From: an uncultured Poribacteria bacterium
Lineage (GTDB): Bacteria > Poribacteria > WGA-4E > WGA-3G
DNA: 64,000 nucleotides
Direction of reading: 5' to 3'
NCBI GenBank assembly: GCA_951828385.1
Contig: OX639973.1
Span: forward strand, 124,001-188,000
Positions 24,429 through 32,829 of this stretch are shown piece after piece. The stretch's first letter is position 1; each line of letters begins with the position of its first letter. Both the position numbers and the translations under genes were made by a program. The notes under the pieces are model-generated. The model did no database searches and was not told where the DNA came from. It worked only from the letters and a program-made list of their open reading frames with translations.

Positions 24429-25652
24429 TCAGACGCTCGGCTTCGACAAGTCTGGTTGATCGCGTAACAGGATCAAGAGCGGCGCAAGCACCAGCGGCAG
24501 CATCACCAAACCGTCTAACACAATCGGCAAACCGTATTCGTCTCCTAAAACACCAACAATTTTATTCAAAAATCCGCCGACACCCCACGCAGCACCCATC
24601 ATTAAACCGGAGGCGATGTTTTCATGACCGCGCAACATCATTTGCGCGAGAATAATGTTAACTGTTATCGAACTCGTGAGAATGACGTTGCCTAAAAACA
24701 GGAGCGCGAGGAAACTGAACCCATCAGTGTGTAACGACCAATAAAGAAGTGGCGGAGCACCGAGAAGCGATACCAATAACAAAACATAAGTGTTGACGCG
24801 ACTCATCAGCCATCCGCTTGACAAAATACCCATTGACCCCGCAAAAATAAAGAGCGCGATGACCAGAGAACGTCCTTGGTTTGAGTAGCCTTGATCGGCT
24901 AAGTGGACTGAAAGAAAGGTCTCTATACCCGTCAGTGTAACGGTTCGTATCGCCGCAATAACGAATAGCACAATGATCGGGAGCAGGCGCGGTGAAACAA
25001 CACGCCAAAACGGTTCTTGCGGGATTTGCACGCTGGGGGTGCCTCTCGTGCTGACAGTTAAATCAAGTGCCTTCTCAAATTTTAATACTTTTGGTAACAG
25101 CAACGCCACGAGTAAACCCGGTATCATTTCCCAAACAAGGTATTCCAAGCCGAAACGGTACGGAATGAACAGGAGCACCAGCGGACCGAGCGCACGTCCA
25201 ATGTTGCCACCTGTCAGAAATATGGAGATCCCCATCCCTCTCTGCTCTGAAACGAGCGCACCCGCATAGGTCGTCGCCTGCGGGTGGAAGGCAGCGACCC
25301 CAATACCACCGATCGCTAACAACAGATACACAATAGTAGCAGACGGCGCAAGCCACAATAGACTTAAACCGAGCGCACTAAACGCCACGCCTATCGTCAG
25401 AAAATGCACTGTACGCACACGATCTGACAGCCATCCAAACACTATCTGTCCGAATGAGCTAAATACACTGTAAATTGCAACGAAGTTCCCCGCTAAGCTG
25501 TTCCGGGTCGCAGCTGTGGCTAACTTTGTCAGCAGGAGCGGTTGCAGGTGTGAGAGAAGGGTCGCATAGGAATCGAGAACGGTATGTGATAACGTCAGAA
25601 AATAGAACTGTTTCCGAGTGGAGGCTTTTGAGGAATCTTGGTCATTTTTCAT
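24429..25652 (-). CDS. MFS transporter, fosmidomycin-resistance (Fsr)-like
   Basis: 407 residues with 12 predicted membrane helices. The motif GWLSDRVRTVHF is the MFS loop 2-3 signature, and GGIGVAAFHPQATTYAG is characteristic of the Fsr group, with a His-Pro in helix 4. The C-terminal half has ILSSGWLMSR and GAAWGVGGFLNKIVG. Probably a proton-driven efflux pump for small molecules. It converges with the PorV-like gene (9 bp between stops) and is monocistronic. Confidence 0.85.
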   Translation of the reverse strand: MKNDQDSSKASTRKQFYFLTLSHTVLDSYATLLSHLQPLLLTKLATAATRNSLAGNFVAIYSVFSSFGQIVFGWLSDRVRTVHFLTIGVAFSALGLSLLWLAPSATIVYLLLAIGGIGVAAFHPQATTYAGALVSEQRGMGISIFLTGGNIGRALGPLVLLFIPYRFGLEYLVWEMIPGLLVALLLPKVLKFEKALDLTVSTRGTPSVQIPQEPFWRVVSPRLLPIIVLFVIAAIRTVTLTGIETFLSVHLADQGYSNQGRSLVIALFIFAGSMGILSSGWLMSRVNTYVLLLVSLLGAPPLLYWSLHTDGFSFLALLFLGNVILTSSITVNIILAQMMLRGHENIASGLMMGAAWGVGGFLNKIVGVLGDEYGLPIVLDGLVMLPLVLAPLLILLRDQPDLSKPSV

Positions 25653-25801
25653 GAGGTGAAATGGATACCGCGTTTCTATAAAAATCGGGCTATTCTACGA
25701 TAGGCATTACATTATAGAATATATCACTCTAAAAAGCAAACCTTTTCCCAGAAATCAGAATCATCCACTGCTGCTGACCACTGAATACCCTCCATTTACG
25801 C

Positions 25802-25830
25802 TTGACATTTAAACTTATAACATATACCAT
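25802..25830 (+). promoter_or_regulatory. Probable promoter upstream of the LPG-synthase-like gene
   Basis: TTGACA (25802-25807) with TACCAT at a 17-bp spacing, or TATACC at 15 bp, in an AT-rich setting. It overlaps an in-frame TTG, which argues against that TTG being the start codon. Confidence 0.5.
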
Positions 25831-25876
25831 AAATTATAAAAGTATACAGATCACCCATAATTTATTCATAGCGAGC

Positions 25877-26869
25877 GTGCCTTTGAACAGAGAACAATTC
25901 CAGCGGATTGCTAAGATCGGCTTACCAACGCTACTCGCAGCCATCATAACATACTTCCTCTTAAAAGAGATTGACATTCAACAGATACCGCAAACCCTGA
26001 GTCGATTGTCAATAAAGGCACTCTTAATCGGATTTACATGCTACTGCTTGTTAGTTCTGGCGAAAGCCTCACGCTTCCGAGCACTGCTGAATCTTGATAG
26101 CAGTCTACATCAGATTTTTCCTATCTTAGCGTTGCATACCTTTTGGGGCAATATCCTCCCGATGCGGACAGGTGATGTCTCTTATGTCTACCTAATGCAA
26201 CGCCGACAGAAAGTAGACGCAACACAAGGTGTCGCTTCGCTGCTGGTCGCAAGTCTGATAGATCTGATATTGTTAATAGGTTTGGTGATTGCTACCGGGT
26301 GGTTCCTACGTGCTGAACTTCGGGATACCTTCTCTGGTACTCTTCTGTATCTCACGCCTCTTCTCATAGGAAGCGGTTTAATTTCGGTCGTCGTGTTCGT
26401 CTCCGTCGCGCCAAACGTCTGTATGAAACTCGCTGACCGATGCGCGAAGCCGCTATTACGTCTTGAAAAGCCACCTGTTTCGTGGGGTATCAATAAGGGA
26501 TTGCAGGTACTACGGGAACTCACAGCGTTCCGATCGAATCGACGGTTTTTGGAGGTGTGGATATATTCCTTAATGTGCCTTGTGATCCGATTCGGGTTTC
26601 AGTGCTACCTCGTCGTTGAAATGGGGGTTGAGGTGCCGATAACGCAGGTATTGTTCGCACTCGCATTTACGAATGTCTTCAATCTGTTACCTGTCCAAAC
26701 GATCGGCAACTTCGGGACAACAGAATTTCCGTTCGTCTGGCTGCTAAAACATTTCGGAACCTCGGTAGAGGTCGCAACTGTCACAGGCTTTAGCCTGCAC
26801 ATCCTGATTTTACTTTATTGTCTACCTTTAGGTCTGTACGGATTCTTTAGAAAGCCAAAGGAGTCATAA
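25877..26869 (+). CDS. Lysylphosphatidylglycerol-synthase-TM/UPF0104-like membrane protein
   Basis: About 330 residues. I chose GTG 25877 because the upstream in-frame TTG is part of a promoter -35 box; no strong ribosome-binding site decides it. There are seven or eight membrane helices. The family pattern is clear: LVLAKASRFRALLN, then HTFWGNILPMRTGDVSYVYL and a C-terminal FNLLPVQTIGNFGTTEFPF. Such proteins (YbhN/AglD-like) flip or modify lipid-linked molecules; without the cytoplasmic synthase domain it is more likely a flippase-like protein. The amidohydrolase gene starts 4 bp after its stop, so the two form an operon. Confidence 0.8.
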   Translation: MPLNREQFQRIAKIGLPTLLAAIITYFLLKEIDIQQIPQTLSRLSIKALLIGFTCYCLLVLAKASRFRALLNLDSSLHQIFPILALHTFWGNILPMRTGDVSYVYLMQRRQKVDATQGVASLLVASLIDLILLIGLVIATGWFLRAELRDTFSGTLLYLTPLLIGSGLISVVVFVSVAPNVCMKLADRCAKPLLRLEKPPVSWGINKGLQVLRELTAFRSNRRFLEVWIYSLMCLVIRFGFQCYLVVEMGVEVPITQVLFALAFTNVFNLLPVQTIGNFGTTEFPFVWLLKHFGTSVEVATVTGFSLHILILLYCLPLGLYGFFRKPKES

Positions 26870-26873
26870 ATAC

Positions 26874-27689
26874 ATGAGAATTATCGATCCGCATGTTCAC
26901 GTTTGGAAAAACGATCCGCAGTTTCCGTGGGCACCAGAGACAACAAACCCGCCCGCAGAGGACGCTACCGCAGAGATGCTATTGGAGCTAATGGCAGTAA
27001 ACGGCGTTGAGAAAACTGTCCTTGTTCAAGTTATCCACTACCGATGGGATAATAGTTACGCCGCGGACGTGATGAAAAGGTATCCCGATAAGTTCATGGG
27101 GGTGTGCCGAATCAACCCCGAAGACCCAGAGGCACCGGAACATCTCAGTCGCTGGACAGAGGAACACGGTTTCCATGGCGTACGGCTGAGTCCGTCTGTC
27201 GGACCCGCCGGTGATTGGTTCACAGCACCGTTAATGCCACCGATCTTCAGCCGTGCCGAAGCACTCGGCGTACCACTCCTTATGCTCACAGGAGCCGAAC
27301 GATTGGTGGATCTCGTGCCGCTTTTGGAACAACACCCCGAGCTCGATGTCGTGGTAGACCACATGGCAAGCTGTTCGCCTGATGCCCCTGAGAAACTTGA
27401 ATTACTCCTCAATCTCGCAAGATTTCCGCGCGTTTATGTCAAGATAAGCCATACATGGTCGATCTCGAAAACAGGGTATCCCTGGGCGGATACGTTTGAA
27501 CAGGTCGAGAAAGTGTATCACGCCTTCGGCGGTTCGCGGCTCATGTGGGGCACCGATTGGCCCGTCTGTCTCAGCCGTGCCAGTTATGCAGAAACCTTAG
27601 CCGTTGTCCGAGATGAAATGGACTTCTTTACACCAGAGGACCGGGAATGGGTGTTAGGAAAAACAGCACTACGCCTCTGGCAATTCTAA
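26874..27689 (+). CDS. Amidohydrolase-2 family TIM-barrel metal hydrolase
   Basis: 271 residues. The metal-binding HxH is at the very N-terminus (DPHVHVW). Then come GVCRINPEDPEAPEHLSRW, HGVRLSPSVG, VVVDHMASCSP, and LMWGTDWPVC, whose Asp is the usual last ligand. The order matches the 2-pyrone-4,6-dicarboxylate hydrolase-like/ACMSD-like group, which hydrolyses lactones or decarboxylates ring-cleavage products. AAAGGAG precedes the start within the end of the previous gene, giving tight coupling. Confidence 0.85.
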   Translation: MRIIDPHVHVWKNDPQFPWAPETTNPPAEDATAEMLLELMAVNGVEKTVLVQVIHYRWDNSYAADVMKRYPDKFMGVCRINPEDPEAPEHLSRWTEEHGFHGVRLSPSVGPAGDWFTAPLMPPIFSRAEALGVPLLMLTGAERLVDLVPLLEQHPELDVVVDHMASCSPDAPEKLELLLNLARFPRVYVKISHTWSISKTGYPWADTFEQVEKVYHAFGGSRLMWGTDWPVCLSRASYAETLAVVRDEMDFFTPEDREWVLGKTALRLWQF

Positions 27690-27738
27690 ACACCACATTA
27701 ATTCTCGCGTGTTGATGGCTAATCGCTGGTTATTGGAA

Positions 27739-27769
27739 ACTGACAACTGATAACTGATAACTGACAACT
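27739..27769. repeat. Heptamer repeat array (four perfect-frame units)
   Basis: CTGACAA, CTGATAA, CTGATAA and CTGACAA stand in tandem. This is the cleanest example of the heptad family in the window. Confidence 0.75.
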
Positions 27770-27778
27770 ATTTTACAT

Positions 27779-27810
27779 TTGACAAATTTTCTCACGTGTG
27801 TTAGTATAAT
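27779..27810 (+). promoter_or_regulatory. Promoter of the DUF2007 protein gene
   Basis: TTGACA (27779-27784) with TAGTAT at 17 bp, overlapping TATAAT at 20 bp. A long leader (about 120 nt) to the ATG contains the hairpin GGCGAG...CTCGCC (27898-27918), which might affect mRNA stability. Confidence 0.6.
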
Positions 27811-27939
27811 ATTGTAATTGTAAAGACACCAACAAAAACCCGATTAACTTAAAAGCACCGTGGTGTGGCGCAGCACAAAACCCTGTCCTCTTTTACTGGC
27901 GAGGTTTCCAATCTCGCCTGTTCACAAGGAGAAAACACC

Positions 27940-28299
27940 ATGCCGTTTTGCCCACAATGCAACACGAAATATAAAGAAGCAATCTCAACGTGTCCGGAGT
28001 GTCAAGTTGATCTCGTGCCGCAAGCCGCACAAACCGAGATCCCAGAATATGGAGACTGGTACGCGCTTGAATCTGTCCCCAACGAGTTAGCAGGAAATAT
28101 CCTCCAGAGCGTCTTAGAGGATGATGGGATTCCTGTCTATTTGCGCTGCCATGAGGTACCTAATTACGGTGGTGTAAAAGGCAACGCCTCACAGTCGGAA
28201 TGGGGCGATATCCTTGTGCCGGTTAATTTAGTCCCACGCGCCCGGCAATGCCTTAAAACCTATTTTGATTCATTGAAGGAAGACGCATCACTGCTATGA
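27940..28299 (+). CDS. Zinc-ribbon protein with DUF2007 domain
   Basis: 119 residues from the ATG at 27940, chosen for AAGGAG 8 nt ahead; the frame is open 25 codons further but through a leader hairpin. Two CxxC knuckles (CPQC, CPEC) form an N-terminal zinc ribbon. The rest (LAGNILQSVLEDDGIPVYL, then WGDILVPVNLVPRARQCL) is a DUF2007 'signal-transducing' domain of unknown activity. The last four bases overlap the ATG of the next small gene (ATGA), indicating translational coupling. Confidence 0.8.
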   Translation: MPFCPQCNTKYKEAISTCPECQVDLVPQAAQTEIPEYGDWYALESVPNELAGNILQSVLEDDGIPVYLRCHEVPNYGGVKGNASQSEWGDILVPVNLVPRARQCLKTYFDSLKEDASLL

Positions 28300-28508
28300 A
28301 AGCCAAGCAACTCTATCTCATCAAGGAAGCAAAATCTCACATTCGCATGGCGGGGAAGGTCTATGTCCGAGGACACCGCAGGCGGAACGGGAGCTACGTC
28401 AAAGAGCATTGGCGGCGGCCCCCTAATCGAAAGATTAACATCCACAAAAAGTTTGAGTCAACAGCCGATCAACTCGCTATTTTTGAAACCGAAGAAACCT
28501 CAGATTGA
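28296..28508 (+). CDS. Small basic protein, translationally coupled
   Basis: 70 residues, starting in the ATGA overlap with the DUF2007 gene. Very basic in the middle: KVYVRGHRRRNGSYVKEHWR, followed by a short acidic tail. The pattern 'V+G..R+.GSYV+.H.R' recurs in small phage and bacterial proteins of unknown function. It could bind nucleic acid; this is inference from charge only. Confidence 0.65.
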   Translation: MKAKQLYLIKEAKSHIRMAGKVYVRGHRRRNGSYVKEHWRRPPNRKINIHKKFESTADQLAIFETEETSD

Positions 28509-28589
28509 CACAAGTCAAAGGTTTATGCGCGAAGAAATTGCGCTAATCATCCTAAACGTACCGAAGTAACATCTTCTCAAAAAAACGCT

Positions 28590-29729
28590 ATGACCCATTT
28601 TTTCCGAAGCTTGCAAGCCTGCCTTATTTTACTTTTTTTCATTGCCACTCCCACACTTTTTAGCGATGTTTACCGTATCAAGAAAGGCGATACCCTTCTA
28701 ATTGCTGTCATCGGACAACCGGAATATACGCATTCCGTGCAGGTCCGGGAGGACGGTAGGATCAACTACTTCGGCGGCGAGTTTGATGCTGCTGGAGCTA
28801 CGGTGACAACCGTCAATCATCTGATTCGCGAGTTTCTCGTCCGAGATAATCACGTTAGCAACCCTGTTGTTATGGTGTCCTTGGTGTCACAAGAGAACGG
28901 TGTCTTCGTCGGCGGTGCAGTAAAAACCCCCGGACGTTATACCATTTCACCGGAGACCGATATTGGTTTATACCGTGCCATCGCGCTCGCAGGTGGTATG
29001 GCAGAAAACGCTGATCGCCAAGGTGTCCAATTAATTCGCACCGATACAACCCAAAAAGTTGAAACCTACGACCTCTCTACAAACCGTCCTTACCGCAATA
29101 TCCGCGTCAACATCAACGATTTGGTGTACATTATGCCACTGGCGGTCGTTGAGGTGCAGGGACAGGTCCAAAACCCGGGAAAATTTTTTGTGCGTGGAAA
29201 CATTGGTATCAGGCAGGCACTTGCCCGCGCTGGCGGCCCCGATCAAGAAGCCGATCTGACCGCGGTTGTGAAGGTCGAAAAAAGTGGAAAACTCTCCGAA
29301 TTCAACCTCTCCGAACAGTTTTGGAAATCGCCGCCAAGCGGTGCCGAGCTTCCATCCTTATCAGACGGTGATGTCCTGTATGTCCCTAATGTCTTTAAAG
29401 TTGAGCGTATCTATGTAACTGGTTACGTTCGCGTCCCGGGTGCCCAACGGGTTCGCGGTCCTTTGACCGTCGCCCGGGCACTCGCACTCGCGGGTGGCTT
29501 TGAGGCTTCTGCGGACCGTGAAAAAGTCTTGATCCACCGCCGGGACGGTACAACCTTAGAGACCCCTTTCACATTCAACCCTGCTGAAGGTGAAGCGCGA
29601 CAGACGCTACTCTACCCGGGCGACATTTTAGAGATCAAAAAGAAGTTCCAAGTCAATTGGGGGCTCATCAGCACTTTCGCCTACATCGTTATCAGCGGTG
29701 TCGGGATTATCATCCAGCTGACAAAGTAA
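28590..29729 (+). CDS. Wza-like polysaccharide export protein with SLBB domains
   Basis: 379 residues. The signal peptide (LILLFFIATPTLFS) is followed by the poly_export domain (YRIKKGDTLLIAVIGQPEYT, VREDGRINYFGG) and three SLBB beta-grasp units (VFVGGAVKTPGRYTI, VEVQGQVQNPGKFFV, IYVTGYVRVPGAQRV). It ends with a membrane helix (FAYIVISGVGIIIQLT). Such proteins form the outer-membrane channel of capsule or exopolysaccharide export. No Wzc kinase or glycosyltransferase is adjacent; the helicase gene starts 25 bp downstream on the same strand, probably by chance of arrangement. Confidence 0.88.
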   Translation: MTHFFRSLQACLILLFFIATPTLFSDVYRIKKGDTLLIAVIGQPEYTHSVQVREDGRINYFGGEFDAAGATVTTVNHLIREFLVRDNHVSNPVVMVSLVSQENGVFVGGAVKTPGRYTISPETDIGLYRAIALAGGMAENADRQGVQLIRTDTTQKVETYDLSTNRPYRNIRVNINDLVYIMPLAVVEVQGQVQNPGKFFVRGNIGIRQALARAGGPDQEADLTAVVKVEKSGKLSEFNLSEQFWKSPPSGAELPSLSDGDVLYVPNVFKVERIYVTGYVRVPGAQRVRGPLTVARALALAGGFEASADREKVLIHRRDGTTLETPFTFNPAEGEARQTLLYPGDILEIKKKFQVNWGLISTFAYIVISGVGIIIQLTK

Positions 29730-29754
29730 ATGGTAAGAAAAAGGAGAGACGCAT

Positions 29755-32700
29755 ATGAACCAGAACCCTTCCTCGGAATTCGCGCCCGGTCAAATCGTTT
29801 TTTTGAGATCAAATCCTGATACGCGTGGTGCTGTGATGGCGGTGTTACCGGGGACCCCTGAAAACCGTATCAACGTTTTTGTTGATGGGAACGTTCACAC
29901 ATTTTACGCCTCTCAGTTGCAGATTGAGGTTCAAAGCGATGATTCGCGCACGTATTCATGCGATGAATTTCACGCCTATCTCACCGCGCTACAAATTCGT
30001 TACCCCGCACTATCGGCATTGTATTCGCTCAACGCAGCGCGAGTTGATTTTATTCCATACCAATACCGACCCGTCCTCAAATTCATCAAAGCAGACCTGC
30101 CGAGATTGCTCATCGCCGATAGTGTCGGTGTAGGGAAAACGATTGAGGCAGGATTGATTCTACGCGAGCTACAAGCACGTAGCGACATCAGATCTGTCCT
30201 CATTATATGCCCGCGGCCTTTGGTCGCTGAGCAAAAATGGCAGCGCGAGATGAAACGGTTTGACGAAAATTTTGAACATCTCGATGGCAAGACACTCCAG
30301 TATTGCATTAATGAGATGTATCTTGATGGCGAGTGGCCCGAGCAATACCAGAAGGTGATTCTCCCGTATTCGTTGTTGAATAATACACTCCTTTTTGGGC
30401 CCGGCGGGAATAAAAAGACAAGGAAGAAGGGACTTTTATATCTCGATCCGCCCCCGAACTTTGATCTCGTCATCGTAGATGAGGCACACCATATCCGAAA
30501 TCAAGGCACAGCCAATCATGAAGCCGTCCGGTTCTTCTGTGAAAATGCGGAAGCAGCAATTTTTCTCACGGCGACCCCTATCCAACTCGGTAGTCATGAC
30601 CTGTTTGTTCTCCTTAATGTGCTGCGTCCTGATCTGATCCTCGATGAGGAGAGTTTTAATCACATGGCGGAGCCGAACCCGTTTATTAATCAGGCAGTTG
30701 ACGCTGCGCGCGCCCAAGAGAGACAATGGGCACGGACAGCAAAAGAATCTCTTGATCAGGCTGCGAATACCTCGTGGGGACAATCAATCCTTAATGCCAA
30801 TCCAGAATACAAGCGGATTAAAAGTCAACTGTCAGATGGGCGTATCACTCCTGAAGAACGCGTTCAACTCATCACTGATATGGAGGCACTCCACACATTT
30901 TCTGGGATAATCAACAGGACCCGCCGTCGCGATATCGGTGAGTTTACCATTCGACGACCGCAGACAGTGGAAGTGGCATTGACGACCGAACAATCTGATC
31001 TTCATGAAGCACTGCTTGAAACGCAAGCGGAGATATTCCGGAGTCTCCACGGGAACCAGAGCGTTAACTTCATGATGACAACGCTCCGCCGGCAATTGGC
31101 AAGCTGCTTGCATGGACTGGAACCCCTACTTGAGGATATCTTGAACCGCCGACTTGACGAACTTGAGTGGACGGAAGCCGGTGTTGTTGATGAGATACCT
31201 TCGGGAGAACTTGTAACACAAATCCGTGAACAGATTGAAGCGATTCTTGAGAAAGCCAAAAATCTGGATGCAGACGATTTGAAGTTAGAGGCTCTCCGAA
31301 AAGTTGTCCGGAGTAGGCAACGCCGCCGCAATAACAAGATCATGATCTTTAGCAGTTTTCGCCACACGCTTGCTTATCTTCACGAACATCTAATAGCCGA
31401 AGGTTTTCGCGTCGGGCTGATTCATGGCGGCGTACCGGACGAAGAACGATTGGAACTCAGAGCCCGATTTGAGAAGCCGAAAACCGAAGACGATAGCCTT
31501 GACCTGATGCTTTTCTCGGAAGTCGGCTGTGAAGGGTTGGACTACCAATTCTGTGACTGCATCGTTAACTACGATCTGCCGTGGAACCCGATGAAAGTGG
31601 AGCAACGGATAGGACGTATTGACAGGAAGGGGCAGCAAAGTGAGAGTGTTACCATCGTGAACCTAATCACACCCGGAACCGTTGATGCCGACATCTATGA
31701 ACGGTGTTTACTTCGGATCGGTGTGTTTGAGAGTGCGCTGGGTGGTAGCGAGGAAATCCTCGGAGAAATCACAACCGAGCTCCGCGGAATCGCCGAAAAT
31801 CACGAACTAACGCAAGAGGAACGAAGAATTAAGTTGCAACAGTTGGCAGATAACAAGATTTTGTTAGTCCAGGAACAGGAGCAACTTGAGGCACAGCAAT
31901 TGGACCTGTTCGGACTCCGTTTCCCTGAAGATAGAATGGAGAAAGAGGTCGAAGATGCCTCCAGTTTCTGGCTATCTCCAGCATCTATACAGCGGCTTGT
32001 CACACGTTATCTGCTACAGAAAATCGGAACAGCGCAGGAATTTATCCTTGGTGAGAAACCTCTTAAAACCCTTCGGCTTGCTGAAGGCGCGCGAAACGCC
32101 TTATTGACGGATTTACAGCCATTTGCTGGTAAAAAGTCGAGAGTCTATCGGGAGTGGGAAAACTGGTTGAAGGGTTCAGATCCGCACTTGCCTATAACCT
32201 TTGAAGCAGACTGCGCAACGCAGCGTCCTGACGCTGCATTTATTATGCCGACGCACCCTTTAGTAAAACAGGCAGCAGTCGCATTGAACACTGAGCAAGA
32301 TATCGTCACAAAACTGAAGGTCAGAACGAACAAGGTTCCCCTGGGGCGTTACGAATTTGCTATCTACCAATGGCGGTATTTAGGGATAAGGGAGCATTTG
32401 GTAATTAAACCCGTTGCATCATCCGGGGAGTTGACACCACACCTTAACGACCTGCTTGAGAAGGCAGTAGATAGCGATACACACGGAAGCGATGTACCTA
32501 TTGCGCAAGAAGCCTTAGAAAAGATGCACCAGCACCTCTGGGCTGAAGCGCGTAATAAACATCGGGAGCGGACACAAGCGTTAGCAGACTACCGCAAAGA
32601 AAGCCTATCAACCAGTCATCAGAAACGGGTCGCACTACTTCAAGAGCGGATTGCGCAGGCGACTGATCCGAACATTCAACGGATGCGTCGAAGTGAGCTT

Positions 32701-32829
32701 GCCAACGCCGAGACGGATTACCGACGGCGTATCCGAGAGTTTGACGAAGCAATGGAGAAAGCAGACATTACAGCAGAACCCGTGGCTTATGGCGTTCTGG
32801 AAATAAAAGGAGAAAGTAATGAAAATTGA
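29755..32829 (+). CDS. SNF2/RapA-like superfamily 2 helicase (putative defence helicase)
   Basis: 1024 residues with AAGGAGAG before the ATG. The N-terminus (FAPGQIVFLRSNPDTRGAV) forms an SH3-like/RapA_N-type lead. Helicase motifs: Walker A DSVGVGKT (122-129), VDEAHHIRN (241-249), LTATPIQ (271-277), and C-terminal VGCEGLDYQ, NYDLPWNP and QRIGRIDRKGQ (about 615-626). Long charged helices follow to the end. It resembles RapA/HepA and the DISARM helicase DrmD more than chromatin-type SNF2 proteins. Its last 11 bases overlap the start of the sacsin-like ATPase gene, so the two products are made together. No methylase or DISARM partner is adjacent. Confidence 0.88.
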   Translation: MNQNPSSEFAPGQIVFLRSNPDTRGAVMAVLPGTPENRINVFVDGNVHTFYASQLQIEVQSDDSRTYSCDEFHAYLTALQIRYPALSALYSLNAARVDFIPYQYRPVLKFIKADLPRLLIADSVGVGKTIEAGLILRELQARSDIRSVLIICPRPLVAEQKWQREMKRFDENFEHLDGKTLQYCINEMYLDGEWPEQYQKVILPYSLLNNTLLFGPGGNKKTRKKGLLYLDPPPNFDLVIVDEAHHIRNQGTANHEAVRFFCENAEAAIFLTATPIQLGSHDLFVLLNVLRPDLILDEESFNHMAEPNPFINQAVDAARAQERQWARTAKESLDQAANTSWGQSILNANPEYKRIKSQLSDGRITPEERVQLITDMEALHTFSGIINRTRRRDIGEFTIRRPQTVEVALTTEQSDLHEALLETQAEIFRSLHGNQSVNFMMTTLRRQLASCLHGLEPLLEDILNRRLDELEWTEAGVVDEIPSGELVTQIREQIEAILEKAKNLDADDLKLEALRKVVRSRQRRRNNKIMIFSSFRHTLAYLHEHLIAEGFRVGLIHGGVPDEERLELRARFEKPKTEDDSLDLMLFSEVGCEGLDYQFCDCIVNYDLPWNPMKVEQRIGRIDRKGQQSESVTIVNLITPGTVDADIYERCLLRIGVFESALGGSEEILGEITTELRGIAENHELTQEERRIKLQQLADNKILLVQEQEQLEAQQLDLFGLRFPEDRMEKEVEDASSFWLSPASIQRLVTRYLLQKIGTAQEFILGEKPLKTLRLAEGARNALLTDLQPFAGKKSRVYREWENWLKGSDPHLPITFEADCATQRPDAAFIMPTHPLVKQAAVALNTEQDIVTKLKVRTNKVPLGRYEFAIYQWRYLGIREHLVIKPVASSGELTPHLNDLLEKAVDSDTHGSDVPIAQEALEKMHQHLWAEARNKHRERTQALADYRKESLSTSHQKRVALLQERIAQATDPNIQRMRRSELANAETDYRRRIREFDEAMEKADITAEPVAYGVLEIKGESNEN

